Shown here: one piece after another, positions 1 to 6,047 of the stretch | Numbering within the stretch: position 1 is the first letter of the stretch | How the letters are laid out: each line of letters starts with the position of its first letter | Assembly: GCA_004558865.1 (NCBI GenBank) | Contig: SFCY01000089.1 | Span: 1 to 9,292 of the forward strand | Source: Bacteroidales bacterium | GTDB taxonomy: Bacteria > Bacteroidota > Bacteroidia > Bacteroidales > Bacteroidaceae | Reading direction: 5' to 3' | Length of the DNA: 9,292 nt | Translations under genes and position numbers: made by a program | Notes under the pieces: model-generated | Databases searched by the model: none | The model's input: the letters and a program-made list of their open reading frames with translations, nothing else | What the model was told of the DNA's origin: nothing

Positions 1-194
1 GCAAAGGTAAGAACTTTTCTCCAATCATGTACCGTTTAGCAACATGTTTTTGGGTTAGCGACTGTACGCACTCCACAGGGTTTGTCGGTTGCGCCGAAAG
101 AATGCAGAAAACATCGTCTCAAGACAAAGACTGCCCCCGTGGAGCAAGGACGGAATCCGGAAGCTACTACGAGGGAGTGCAGACCTATATATGG

Positions 195-1493
195 ATGGCC
201 GAAGACAACGTCGTGGAAGTACCATTTGACAAGGAACATTTATTGGAGGTCATATTATCCCCGAAGAACTTGAACGACGCATATAAGTGTGTGGTGAGGA
301 ACAAGGGATGTGGCGGTGTCGACAAGATGTCATGCGAGCAGTTGCTCCCGTGGCTGAGGGCCAACAAGGACAATCTGATAAAGTGCCTCATGGACGGCAG
401 CTACCGTCCGAATCCCGTCAGACGGGTAGAGATACCCAAGGACAATGGCAAGAAGCGTCTTTTGGGAATACCTACCGTGGTAGACCGCATGGTGCAACAA
501 GCCATCAACCAAGTTCTGACTCCCATCTATGAGAAACAGTTCAGCAGGAACAGCTTCGGGTTCCGTCCGAGGCTTGGCTGTCATGATGCGTTGAGAAAGG
601 CGCAGTCCATAATCACGGACGGCTACAAGTATGTAGTAGACCTTGACTTGGAGCGCTTCTTTGATACAGTCAGCCATAGCAAGCTCATAGAAGTACTCTC
701 CCGAACAATAAAGGACGGGAGGGTTATATCACTTATACACAAATATCTTCGTAGCGGTGTAATGGTGAACGGCCTGTTCGTTCGCAGCGAGGAGGGCACA
801 CCGCAAGGTGGCCCTCTCAGTCCGTTGTTGAGCAATGTCATGCTCAATGAGCTTGACAAGGAGCTCGAGCGCAGAGGGCTGCCGTTTGTCCGCTATGCCG
901 ACGACTCGATGATATTCTGTCGCAGCAAACGGGCTGCGGAACGTGTAAGGGAATCCATAACCAATTTTATCGAAGGCAGGCTTCACCTGAAGGTCAACAA
1001 GGAAAAGACTGTAGTCTCTTATGTGCGTGGGGTAAAGTACCTCGGTTACTCATTCTACATCAACAAGGGCAAGTGCCTTCTGACGGTACACCCCAAGACC
1101 AAAGCCAAGATGCGTCGCCGCTTGAAAGAGCTGACGGGTCGCAGCAATGGCATGGGCTATGCCAAGCGGAAGGAGAATCTTCGTCTCTACATAAAGGGCT
1201 GGGTGAACTACTATCACCTTGCCACTATGAAGAGACTGACCGAGGAAACCGACGAGTGGTTACGGCGACGCTTGCGTATGTGTATATGGAAGTCATGGAA
1301 GCTTCCCAAGACCCGTATCAAGAACCTCGTTAAATGCGGAATAAACAAGTATAACGCACGTCGATGGGGATATGTTAAGGGCTATTGGAGAGTAGCATGG
1401 GCACCGATTATGCACATGGCTGCATCTAACGTGAACTTGCGCAAGGCTGGTTATACGTTCTTATATGACGAGTATGTCAAGTGGCTACCCTAA
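195..1493 (+). CDS. ltrA: Group II intron reverse transcriptase/maturase
   Basis: Intron-encoded protein of 432 aa: it binds its intron RNA, promotes splicing and copies the RNA during retrohoming. Seen, numbered from the ATG at 195: an N-terminal RT-0/RT-1 region with IPKDNGKKRLLGIPT (about 81-94) and SFGFRPRLGCHDAL (RT-2). RT-3 is VDLDLERFFD (148-157), with catalytic Asp at 151. RT-4 is GTPQGGPLSPLLSN (201-214). RT-5 holds the catalytic YADD (234-237), and RT-7 holds VKYLGYSFY. The maturase (X/GIIM) domain follows, with LRLYIKGWVNYY (329-340) and KGYWRVAWAPIMH (395-407). The protein stops soon after, so the HNH endonuclease domain of LtrA-type proteins is absent. The frame stays open back to an ATG at 27, but those 56 codons read through presumed ribozyme sequence and look non-conserved, so I start at 195. 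A purine-rich GAGGGAG lies about 18 bases upstream. All catalytic motifs are intact. The symbol names the general family only. Confidence 0.93.
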   Translation: MAEDNVVEVPFDKEHLLEVILSPKNLNDAYKCVVRNKGCGGVDKMSCEQLLPWLRANKDNLIKCLMDGSYRPNPVRRVEIPKDNGKKRLLGIPTVVDRMVQQAINQVLTPIYEKQFSRNSFGFRPRLGCHDALRKAQSIITDGYKYVVDLDLERFFDTVSHSKLIEVLSRTIKDGRVISLIHKYLRSGVMVNGLFVRSEEGTPQGGPLSPLLSNVMLNELDKELERRGLPFVRYADDSMIFCRSKRAAERVRESITNFIEGRLHLKVNKEKTVVSYVRGVKYLGYSFYINKGKCLLTVHPKTKAKMRRRLKELTGRSNGMGYAKRKENLRLYIKGWVNYYHLATMKRLTEETDEWLRRRLRMCIWKSWKLPKTRIKNLVKCGINKYNARRWGYVKGYWRVAWAPIMHMAASNVNLRKAGYTFLYDEYVKWLP

Positions 1494-1499
1494 CGAGGA

Positions 1500-1531
1500 A
1501 CCGCCGTATGCGGAACCGCACGTACGGTGGT
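1500..1531 (+). ncRNA. Group II intron domain V (catalytic hairpin)
   Basis: Domain V is the catalytic core of the ribozyme. The nine bases ACCGCCGTA (1500-1508) pair with TACGGTGGT (1523-1531), TGCG (1509-1512) pairs with CGCA (1517-1520), and the loop is GAAC. A two-base CG bulge (1521-1522) on the 3' side is the diagnostic domain V feature. The catalytic triad reads CGC instead of the commoner AGC and keeps the G-U wobble expected at its middle base. Every pair was checked by eye, and position directly after the RT stop codon supports the call. Confidence 0.9.
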
Positions 1532-1533
1532 GT

Positions 1534-1598
1534 GAGAGGACGGTGAACACGAAAATAGGAGATAAGCACCTATGATTAGTGTTTACCTCCTACTCGAT
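1534..1598 (+). ncRNA. Group II intron domain VI with branch-point A1592 and 3' end
   Basis: Domain VI carries the lariat branch point. GAG (1534-1536) pairs with CTC (1593-1595) and AGGA (1537-1540) with TCCT (1588-1591), leaving A1592 bulged between the two helices. Above a one-base C bulge, GGTGAACAC (1542-1550) pairs with GTGTTTACC (1579-1587), with one G-U pair. An upper stem ATAGG (1555-1559)/CCTAT (1569-1573) closes a nine-base loop. A1592 is seventh from the end if the intron stops at T1598, the spacing known for group II introns. The junction itself is inferred and could be off by a base or two. Confidence 0.85.
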
Positions 1599-1781
1599 TT
1601 GTGTGTCGGGTAACGGTACATAAGCGTATCCTTGCATCTGCCCTAAAGCGGTTTGGAATGCCTTGACTTGGACTTTCTGCCGTAGAATTTTATGCGCGTA
1701 AGCGCAATTCAAAGCGATAGCGATTTTCGTCACGGGCAGGTTTGTCACCTTTCCGGGAGGTCCGCTGCCCTCTGCGGACAC
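1590..1781 (-). other. Short open frame ending at the intron edge, possible interrupted gene
   Basis: A minus-strand frame of 63 codons from a GTG at 1781. It includes PVTKIAIALNCAYAHKIL and FQTALGQMQGYAYVPLPDTQ. Its last two residues and its stop codon come from intron domain VI bases (1590-1598), so the frame would have continued into the 5' exon before the intron inserted. I do not recognise the product. Its start overlaps the left arm of the inverted repeat at 1752-1780, so its N-terminal residues are repeat sequence. It may be a remnant of an interrupted gene or repeated element, or a chance frame. No ATG, ribosome binding site or promoter supports expression. Confidence 0.2.
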
Positions 1782-2025
1782 TATAGACAGCGGACACTAT
1801 ACAATGCAGAGTTCACTCTAAGTGTTTCCATTGTCCGCTGAGGGCAGCAGACCTCCCGGACAATGGGGTAGCCGTCGATCTTGTCCGCAAGGCTATCCCA
1901 TCACTCAGCCCCATAGCTCCATTAGGAGCGCGTGTCTGGACATGACAATTTTCCTTCCCCTTTCTTCATGAACTTGCCATGAATCCACGGAAAATATCCG
2001 CTGTGCCGATTGGTCGGGCGCGCCG
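1599..2025. other. Intergenic region: intron 3' exon flank and repeat cluster
   Basis: This stretch separates the intron from the response regulator stop codon. It contains the 3' exon flank (1599 to about 1750), the nested inverted-repeat cluster (1752-1866), and a hairpin pairing GGGTAGCC near 1866-1873 with GGCTATCCC near 1891-1899, allowing one bulged T. A short stem, TTCATG (1965-1970)/CATGAA (1978-1983), lies 40-60 bases past the regulator stop. It is not followed by a T tract on the minus strand, so I do not call a terminator. No credible gene is seen. Confidence 0.6.
1752..1866. repeat. Nested inverted repeats with internal direct repeat
   Basis: The arms TCCGGGAGGTCCGCTGCCCT (1752-1771) and AGGGCAGCAGACCTCCCGGA (1841-1860) are reverse complements at 19 of 20 positions. 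The match continues inward to 1780 and 1832 with one further mismatch, giving arms of 29 bases around a spacer of 51 bases. A second perfect pair, CCATTGTCCG (1828-1837) and CGGACAATGG (1857-1866), overlaps the right arm. The sequence could therefore switch between one long hairpin and a local one. Within the spacer, GCGGACACTATA occurs at 1774-1785 and 1790-1801, with a period of 16 bases. There is no coding potential. It may be a miniature transposable element or the end of a larger one. Confidence 0.75.
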
Positions 2026-2778
2026 TCATTTGCCGAGGAATCGGGAGTTGATGTAGTTGGTGAACGACTCCTTGTAGAGGTCGCCGATGGGCAGATAGGT
2101 GCTCTCGTCGAGGATGACGCGGTTTTTGTTCACTTCTTGTATCTCATCCAAGTTGATGATGTATGAGCGGTGGATGCGCATGAAGTTGGAGGGCAGCCGG
2201 TCTTCGAGCTTCTTCATGCTCAGGAGCGCCACGATGGGTCGGGGCTGCGAGGCAAGGTGGATCTTGAGATACTCGCTCATGCCCTCCACGTAGCGGATGT
2301 CCTTGACGAGAATCTTCACGATTCGTCCGTCGGTCTTGATGAAGAGCGACTGTGCGCCTTGTGGCGCGGAGCCTGTCAGGTTGGAGGCCGTGGCTGAGTC
2401 GTTGTCGTCGGGCCGTGGGGAGGGAGTCAAGATGCGCTGCACTTTCTCGGCGGCGTGGCGGAACTCGTCGAAGGAGTAGGGCTTGAGCAGATAGTCGACG
2501 GCGTCCACCTTGTAGCCCTCGACGGCATATTCGCTGTAGGCGGTGGTGAACACCACGGCGGGCGGGGCCGCCAGACCCTTCACGAAGCTCATGCCGTCGA
2601 GGTCGGGCATGTTGATGTCGCAGAAGATGCAGTCTATCATCTCCTCTTCGAGAATCTTCTTGGCCTCCATGGCGCTGTGGCACTCGGCCACGAGCTCAAG
2701 GAAGGATATTTTCTTGATGTAGGCAGCGAGCTGCTGCAGGGCCAGGGGCTCATCGTCGATTGCTAATGTTCTTATCAT
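2026..2778 (-). CDS. LytTR-family response regulator transcription factor
   Basis: Cytoplasmic DNA-binding regulator of 250 aa, phosphorylated by the adjacent sensor kinase. An N-terminal receiver domain (about 1-120) has the acidic pocket IDDE (7-10), phospho-acceptor Asp54 in CDINMPDLDG, conserved Thr near 78-79 in VFTTAYSEYA, and Lys99 in LLKPYSF. A linker rich in Asp, Ser and Pro (about 118-142) joins a LytTR domain (about 145-247) with the hallmarks YVEGMSEYLKIHL and FMRIHRSYIINLDEI. The length is usual for the LytR/AlgR class. The ATG at 2778 lies inside the 3' end of the kinase gene, with a 29-base overlap, so the two are surely co-transcribed and probably translationally coupled. Targets are unknown. 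LytTR proteins generally bind short direct repeats, but I could not assign any here. No clear terminator is seen after the gene. Confidence 0.95.
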   Translation of the reverse strand: MIRTLAIDDEPLALQQLAAYIKKISFLELVAECHSAMEAKKILEEEMIDCIFCDINMPDLDGMSFVKGLAAPPAVVFTTAYSEYAVEGYKVDAVDYLLKPYSFDEFRHAAEKVQRILTPSPRPDDNDSATASNLTGSAPQGAQSLFIKTDGRIVKILVKDIRYVEGMSEYLKIHLASQPRPIVALLSMKKLEDRLPSNFMRIHRSYIINLDEIQEVNKNRVILDESTYLPIGDLYKESFTNYINSRFLGK

Positions 2779-4030
2779 GCGTTATGTTGTTTTCTGGGTT
2801 TGCGTTGTGGCCGTCGTCATCGGGCATCAGTTCCTTTTGGTGCTTGGGGTGGAGTGGGAGGCAGAGCCTCACCTCGTAGGTTTTCTCCCCGTCGTTGATT
2901 TCGAGGTTGTAGTCGCTTCCGTAGATGAGCATCAGCCGGCGCCTCACATTGGTCAGTCCCACGCCTCCTGGCTTCTTGGCCTGTAGGGCTTGTGCGGCGG
3001 GCTTGCTGTTGGTGCAGTTGAAGTCCACCTGGCCGTGTTCCATGTTGAGCGCTATGTAGATGAAGCTCTCCTGCTCGTAGCTCACCCCGTGCTTGAAGGC
3101 GTTCTCCACGAAGGTGACGTAGAGCAGCGGCGGCACCATGCAGTCGGGCAGGTTGTCGGGGAAGTCGACCGTGATGACCACTTTCTCCGAGTAGCGCATC
3201 TGCATCAAGGCGATGTAGTGGTTGAGAAAGGTGAGCTCGCGCCCCAACGGCACGAGGATATGGTTCGACTCGTAGAGCATGTAGCGCATGAGCCTCGACA
3301 GGCGCACTATGGTTGACTTGGCCTTCTCGGGGTCGATGTCGATGAGCGCGTGGATGTTGTTGAGCGTGTTCATGAAGAAGTGGGGGTTGATTTGGTAGCG
3401 CAGGTAGGCCAGCTGCTCCTGCAGGTGGCGCTGCTCCAGCTCGCTGTGGTTCTTCTCGTCCCTCTCCTGCTTGAGATAGAGCTTCACGCCTAAGTTGAGT
3501 CCTAAGAGCATGATGAGCATGGCGCTTCCCAAGAAGTCGATCAATTCTATCATGGGTGGCGGGCCGTAGTGGCGGTGGCGGCGTTGGTTCCATCGGCCTT
3601 CGGCTGCCATTGCGGAGTCCTCGGGCGTGAGCGGGGCGTTGGCTTTCGCCATGGAGTCTGCCCTGCCACAGGCCTGGGTGGGCTTGGCGCGCCGTTCCGT
3701 CTTGGCGCGTTGGTTGTGGTGGGGGGGCTCGGGCCTCAAGTAGGACTGGGCGAAGAAGAACACCACCACGAGTGAGCTCGCCAGAATCAGGTACTTGCCG
3801 GCCTTCTTCTTGTCGACCAGTATGGGAGCGATGAGGAAATTGTGTATGAGGAAGGCGACGAGGTAGAGGATGTAGATTTTCCAGATGTCAACCACCGGTT
3901 TCCAGACGAATTGGATTTCCTTGCCCGAGCGCACTTCGAGGTACATGCTGATGACGGGGGCCAAGAACAGGATGGCCCAAATCATCAGGTAGACGACATG
4001 CTCTTTGTATTTGCGGAAACAGTTTGTCAT
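2750..4030 (-). CDS. Membrane sensor histidine kinase, LytS/YehU type
   Basis: Sensor kinase of 426 aa that autophosphorylates on His and should transfer to the LytTR regulator encoded next. Four hydrophobic segments (about 12-30, 51-71, 79-97 and 164-184) anchor it in the inner membrane. The 65-residue loop between segments 3 and 4 is rich in Arg, His, Pro and Ala (HRHYGPPPM at its end). A coiled linker (about 186-210) leads to the His_kinase domain: QINPHFFMNTLNNIHAL with phospho-His217, the ATPase N box PLLYVTFVENAFKHGV (Asn310) and the G box GGVGLTNVRRRL (about 355-366). The frame is open to 4213, but codons upstream of 4030 read through a GC-rich repeat element downstream of the likely promoter, so I start at MTNCFRKYKE. 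The polar tail (about 395-426) overlaps the regulator start. The signal sensed is unknown. Confidence 0.93.
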   Translation of the reverse strand: MTNCFRKYKEHVVYLMIWAILFLAPVISMYLEVRSGKEIQFVWKPVVDIWKIYILYLVAFLIHNFLIAPILVDKKKAGKYLILASSLVVVFFFAQSYLRPEPPHHNQRAKTERRAKPTQACGRADSMAKANAPLTPEDSAMAAEGRWNQRRHRHYGPPPMIELIDFLGSAMLIMLLGLNLGVKLYLKQERDEKNHSELEQRHLQEQLAYLRYQINPHFFMNTLNNIHALIDIDPEKAKSTIVRLSRLMRYMLYESNHILVPLGRELTFLNHYIALMQMRYSEKVVITVDFPDNLPDCMVPPLLYVTFVENAFKHGVSYEQESFIYIALNMEHGQVDFNCTNSKPAAQALQAKKPGGVGLTNVRRRLMLIYGSDYNLEINDGEKTYEVRLCLPLHPKHQKELMPDDDGHNANPENNITHDKNISNRR

Positions 4031-4061
4031 TGGCTTCTCGTTTTGTTCTTCTATATAACGC

Positions 4062-4174
4062 AGTAGGAGGTGCGACGTCTCGCCGCACATTCTCGCGCGG
4101 CGTCCTCGCCGCACATTCTGGCCCAGCGTCCTCGCCGCACATTCTCGCGCGGCGGGGACGCCGCGCCTCCTACT
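4062..4174. repeat. 113-bp GC-rich element with terminal inverted repeats in the kinase leader
   Basis: The ends AGTAGGAGGTGCGACGTC (4062-4079) and GACGCCGCGCCTCCTACT (4157-4174) are inverted repeats matching at 16 of 18 positions. Between and overlapping them are three tandem copies of a 25-26 base unit (4076-4100, 4101-4126, 4127-4152) sharing CTCGCCGCACATTCT. The first and third also share the end CGCGCGG. A perfect eight-base stem, GCGCGGCG (4147-4154)/CGCCGCGC (4159-4166), has loop GGGA. The element lies between the predicted promoter (4183-4214) and the kinase ATG (4030), so it would be transcribed in the 5' leader. It resembles a dispersed palindromic repeat or miniature element. Whether it is multicopy cannot be judged from one copy. 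Confidence 0.8.
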
Positions 4175-4182
4175 TGTCGCTA

Positions 4183-4214
4183 CAAAGATAAGAATACCCT
4201 CCTTGGCCGACAAA
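4183..4214 (-). promoter_or_regulatory. Bacteroidota-type promoter for the kinase-regulator operon
   Basis: On the minus strand, TTTG (4211-4214) is followed by a 20-base spacer and TATCTTTG (4183-4190). This matches the Bacteroidota primary sigma factor consensus TTTG-N19-21-TAnnTTTG exactly. Transcription would start near 4176-4179, giving a leader of about 145 nt that includes the repeat element. The site lies downstream of the S41 peptidase stop codon and faces the kinase gene. Confidence 0.75.
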
Positions 4215-4260
4215 AAATTTCAGCGGAATCTCTTTTTCGGTCAGTGAAAAGCTGTGGAGC

Positions 4261-5268
4261 TTAGAGGCCGGTCTTGAGCATCCTGCGGGCGTATTCGATG
4301 ATGGTGTCGAGGTTGCGGTTGAAGTCCTCGTGGCTGAGGCCCACCCTCACGTCGGGGGCCAGCCCCGGCTCGGCGAGTCGGCCGTCGACATCGTACATGG
4401 GGCAGGCCGAGTAGCGTATGGCCCAGCCGTTGGGCAGTTCAGAAGAGAAGGGGAGTCCACCGCCGCCGCCTGTGCTGTCGCCCACTACGGTGCACGCGGG
4501 AAACACCTTCATGTATTTCACAAACTCGTTGGCCGCGCTGTACACCTCGCGGTTGGTCAGCACCACCACGGGCTTCTGCCAGCGCACGCCCTTCGAGGGT
4601 TTGATGTATTGCTCCTCCAGGCCGGAGAAGTCGTTGTGTCCCTTGCCGGTCTTGTGGCGCATGTAGCCCACGAGAGTCTTCTCGTTGCAGAAGCGCGCCG
4701 CCAGCTCCTCCGCGCTGGTGAGCCGGCCTCCAGAGTTGCCCCTCACGTCGAGTATCAGTCCGTTGCAGGGCATCAGGTAGAGCAGCATCTCGTCGAGGTT
4801 GCCGCCCCCCAACTGGTTCTCGAAGGTGGCGCAGCGCACGTAGCCCACATTGTCGTCGAGAATGCGGTATTTCATGCCCGATGCGATGCGGTAGTCGGTG
4901 CCGAGATAGTGGCGCAGCAGCGTGTCGCTGACGTTGCTCGGATGGTCCTCGTGCCAGGCCCAGTAGCGTCCCACGTCGTAGGGTGTGTAGAGGTTGACGT
5001 GGCCGTCGCGCAGCTCCGAGAGCATGTTGGCCATCACTTCGAATGTCTGTGCGCCGGTCATGGAGTTGTCTATCTGCCGGGCGTACTTCTCATGCACAGC
5101 GTCCCAGTCCACACCTTTCTCCGTGAAGAAGCAATAGTGCTCGTCCATGATGCGCCACAGGGCCTCGAAGTTGCCCCGCGGGGTGTTGTCGAGTTGCTCT
5201 TCGTCGATGCATCCCGTCAGAAAGAGCAGGGGGAGCAGAAACATCACGATTCTCTTCATAGGTGTCAT
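4261..5268 (-). CDS. S41-family peptidase, predicted lipoprotein
   Basis: Predicted serine protease of 335 aa anchored by lipid to an envelope membrane. The N-terminus MTPMKRIVMFLLPLLFLTGC is a lipoprotein signal with lipobox LTGC (Cys20). The mature part has a helical N-terminal region, then ELRDGHVNLYTP (about 85-96), GLILDVRGNSGG (about 170-181), and REVYSAANEF (about 240-249), with probable nucleophile Ser244. STGGGGGLPFSSELPNGW (about 265-282) follows, typical of Bacteroidota TSPc-domain S41 peptidases. No PDZ domain is evident, and the protein is shorter than CtpA-type processing proteases. The ATG at 5268 overlaps the upstream stop as ATGA, which favours this start; an internal ATG at 5259 would also keep the signal. 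It is the last gene of the parC operon. Substrate is unknown. Confidence 0.9.
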   Translation of the reverse strand: MTPMKRIVMFLLPLLFLTGCIDEEQLDNTPRGNFEALWRIMDEHYCFFTEKGVDWDAVHEKYARQIDNSMTGAQTFEVMANMLSELRDGHVNLYTPYDVGRYWAWHEDHPSNVSDTLLRHYLGTDYRIASGMKYRILDDNVGYVRCATFENQLGGGNLDEMLLYLMPCNGLILDVRGNSGGRLTSAEELAARFCNEKTLVGYMRHKTGKGHNDFSGLEEQYIKPSKGVRWQKPVVVLTNREVYSAANEFVKYMKVFPACTVVGDSTGGGGGLPFSSELPNGWAIRYSACPMYDVDGRLAEPGLAPDVRVGLSHEDFNRNLDTIIEYARRMLKTGL

Positions 5269-6047
5269 TTGTTGATGGTCCATCCGATGAGCAGCGAATG
5301 GGTGTAGGAAAGGTATTTGAGTTGGTTGACCTCCACCTGCTGGCAGTCGCCCAAATAGCCAACCGTGAGGCTGGTGCGCCCGAGGGGGATGTCGATGGTC
5401 AGCCGGGTGGAGAAGGTGGGCGAGGAGCCCAGCCATGTGGGCGCCGCGTTGTGGTCGTAGTTGTCGCGGGTGAAGATCTCATAGTAGCTCTGGCCGTAGT
5501 TGGGCGAGAACTGGAGTCCGGCCAATGGCATGGCGAAATTGAGCTTGGCCGCCCACAGCCTCTCCTTCACCTTGAACCTGTAGCACACGTCGGCCTCGGG
5601 CGTGAGTCGCAGAGCCAGTCGCGCTTGGGCGGGGTTGTTGCCGTTGCCCGTGTTGTAGAGGAAGCCGAGCCAGAAGTCGGGGCCCGCCCCCACACGTGCC
5701 TGCAGCTCTCCCCCGCCGAGCGTGAGCGGGGCGAGCTTGCGCTGGAAGGCGAAGCGGAAGTTGTACATGCCTCCTACATACTGGTTGTCGCCAGTGCGCA
5801 TCTTGGTGTAGCTTGCCATTGCCTGATGGGTCATCTGCCTTGCCCAGTGTCGCCCGGGGCGCAGCCAGGTGGTGGTGTTGGCATAGCGCAGCTCCGTGCC
5901 CGTGTAGTGCTCGGGCGAGAGGTAGGTGTCGAGCTGGCGGTTGTAGCCAATGCCGAAGACGTTGGCCGCCTCCTTGGTCTGTGACTTTCCGCACGCCGGC
6001 AGGCACAGCAGGAGGGCCGAGAGCAGAATCCTACTTGAAGTCGTCAT
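5265..6047 (-). CDS. DUF3316-like envelope protein
   Basis: Protein of 260 aa with an export signal (SSRILLSALLLCLPACGKS). LPAC could be a lipobox with Cys19, or the region could be an ordinary cleaved signal peptide. The segment LDTYLSPEHYTGTELRYANT (about 39-58) resembles the conserved start of Bacteroidota DUF3316 proteins. The rest alternates short hydrophobic and aromatic-rich strands (YNFRFAFQRKL, GPDFWLGFLYN, RLTIDIPLGRTSLTVGYLGD) and ends in HSLLIGWTINK, the pattern of an outer-membrane beta-barrel or beta-sandwich. Location in the outer envelope is therefore inferred. It overlaps the end of parC by 17 bases and touches the S41 peptidase gene through a 4-base overlap, so all three should be co-expressed. 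Function is unknown, and family membership is recalled from sequence features, not searched. Confidence 0.8.
   Translation of the reverse strand: MTTSSRILLSALLLCLPACGKSQTKEAANVFGIGYNRQLDTYLSPEHYTGTELRYANTTTWLRPGRHWARQMTHQAMASYTKMRTGDNQYVGGMYNFRFAFQRKLAPLTLGGGELQARVGAGPDFWLGFLYNTGNGNNPAQARLALRLTPEADVCYRFKVKERLWAAKLNFAMPLAGLQFSPNYGQSYYEIFTRDNYDHNAAPTWLGSSPTFSTRLTIDIPLGRTSLTVGYLGDCQQVEVNQLKYLSYTHSLLIGWTINK

Larger units (their letters stand above)
1..1598 (+). mobile_element. Group II intron, 3' portion (5' end outside window)
   Basis: This is a retroelement whose RNA self-splices and whose encoded maturase helps it splice and move. Seen: a complete reverse transcriptase/maturase frame (195-1493), followed directly by a foldable domain V (1500-1531), the linker TGTGAGAGG and a domain VI with a bulged A. 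That is the normal group II order, with the protein encoded in domain IV. Domain VI geometry puts the 3' splice junction after T1598, so the intron ends in AT, fitting the AY rule. Bases 1-194 should be the end of the 5' ribozyme domains. Domain I and the GUGYG 5' end are not in the window, so total length and the 5' exon are unknown. The intron is transcribed opposite to every chromosomal gene here and is less GC-rich, consistent with acquisition from elsewhere. Confidence 0.93.

Noticed and set aside
27..194. N-terminal extension of the intron reverse transcriptase from the ATG at 27
   Set aside because: The 56 extra residues resemble no RT N-terminus and should be ribozyme sequence. The typical RT-0 region begins after the ATG at 195.
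1..1598. Possible retron or diversity-generating reverse transcriptase
   Set aside because: The maturase X domain and the domain V/VI RNA directly downstream identify a group II intron. No template-repeat/variable-repeat pair or msr/msd structure is seen.
1965..1983. Possible terminator for the response regulator operon
   Set aside because: The stem is only six AT-rich pairs and no T tract follows it on the minus strand.
2144..2683. Arg/His-rich alternative frame inside the response regulator, and similar frames at 2817-3593 and 6530-7153
   Set aside because: These are frame-shifted shadows of the regulator, kinase and parC genes, with repetitive Arg-, His- and Pro-rich translations and no motifs.
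4076..4152. Possible CRISPR array, from three similar 25-26 bp units
   Set aside because: The units are directly adjacent without unique spacers, are imperfect, and lie inside an inverted-repeat element. No cas gene is present.
4031..4213. Upstream extension of the histidine kinase frame to 4213
   Set aside because: It would translate the inverted-repeat element into low-complexity Arg/Ala-rich sequence and would start within or upstream of the predicted promoter and transcription start.
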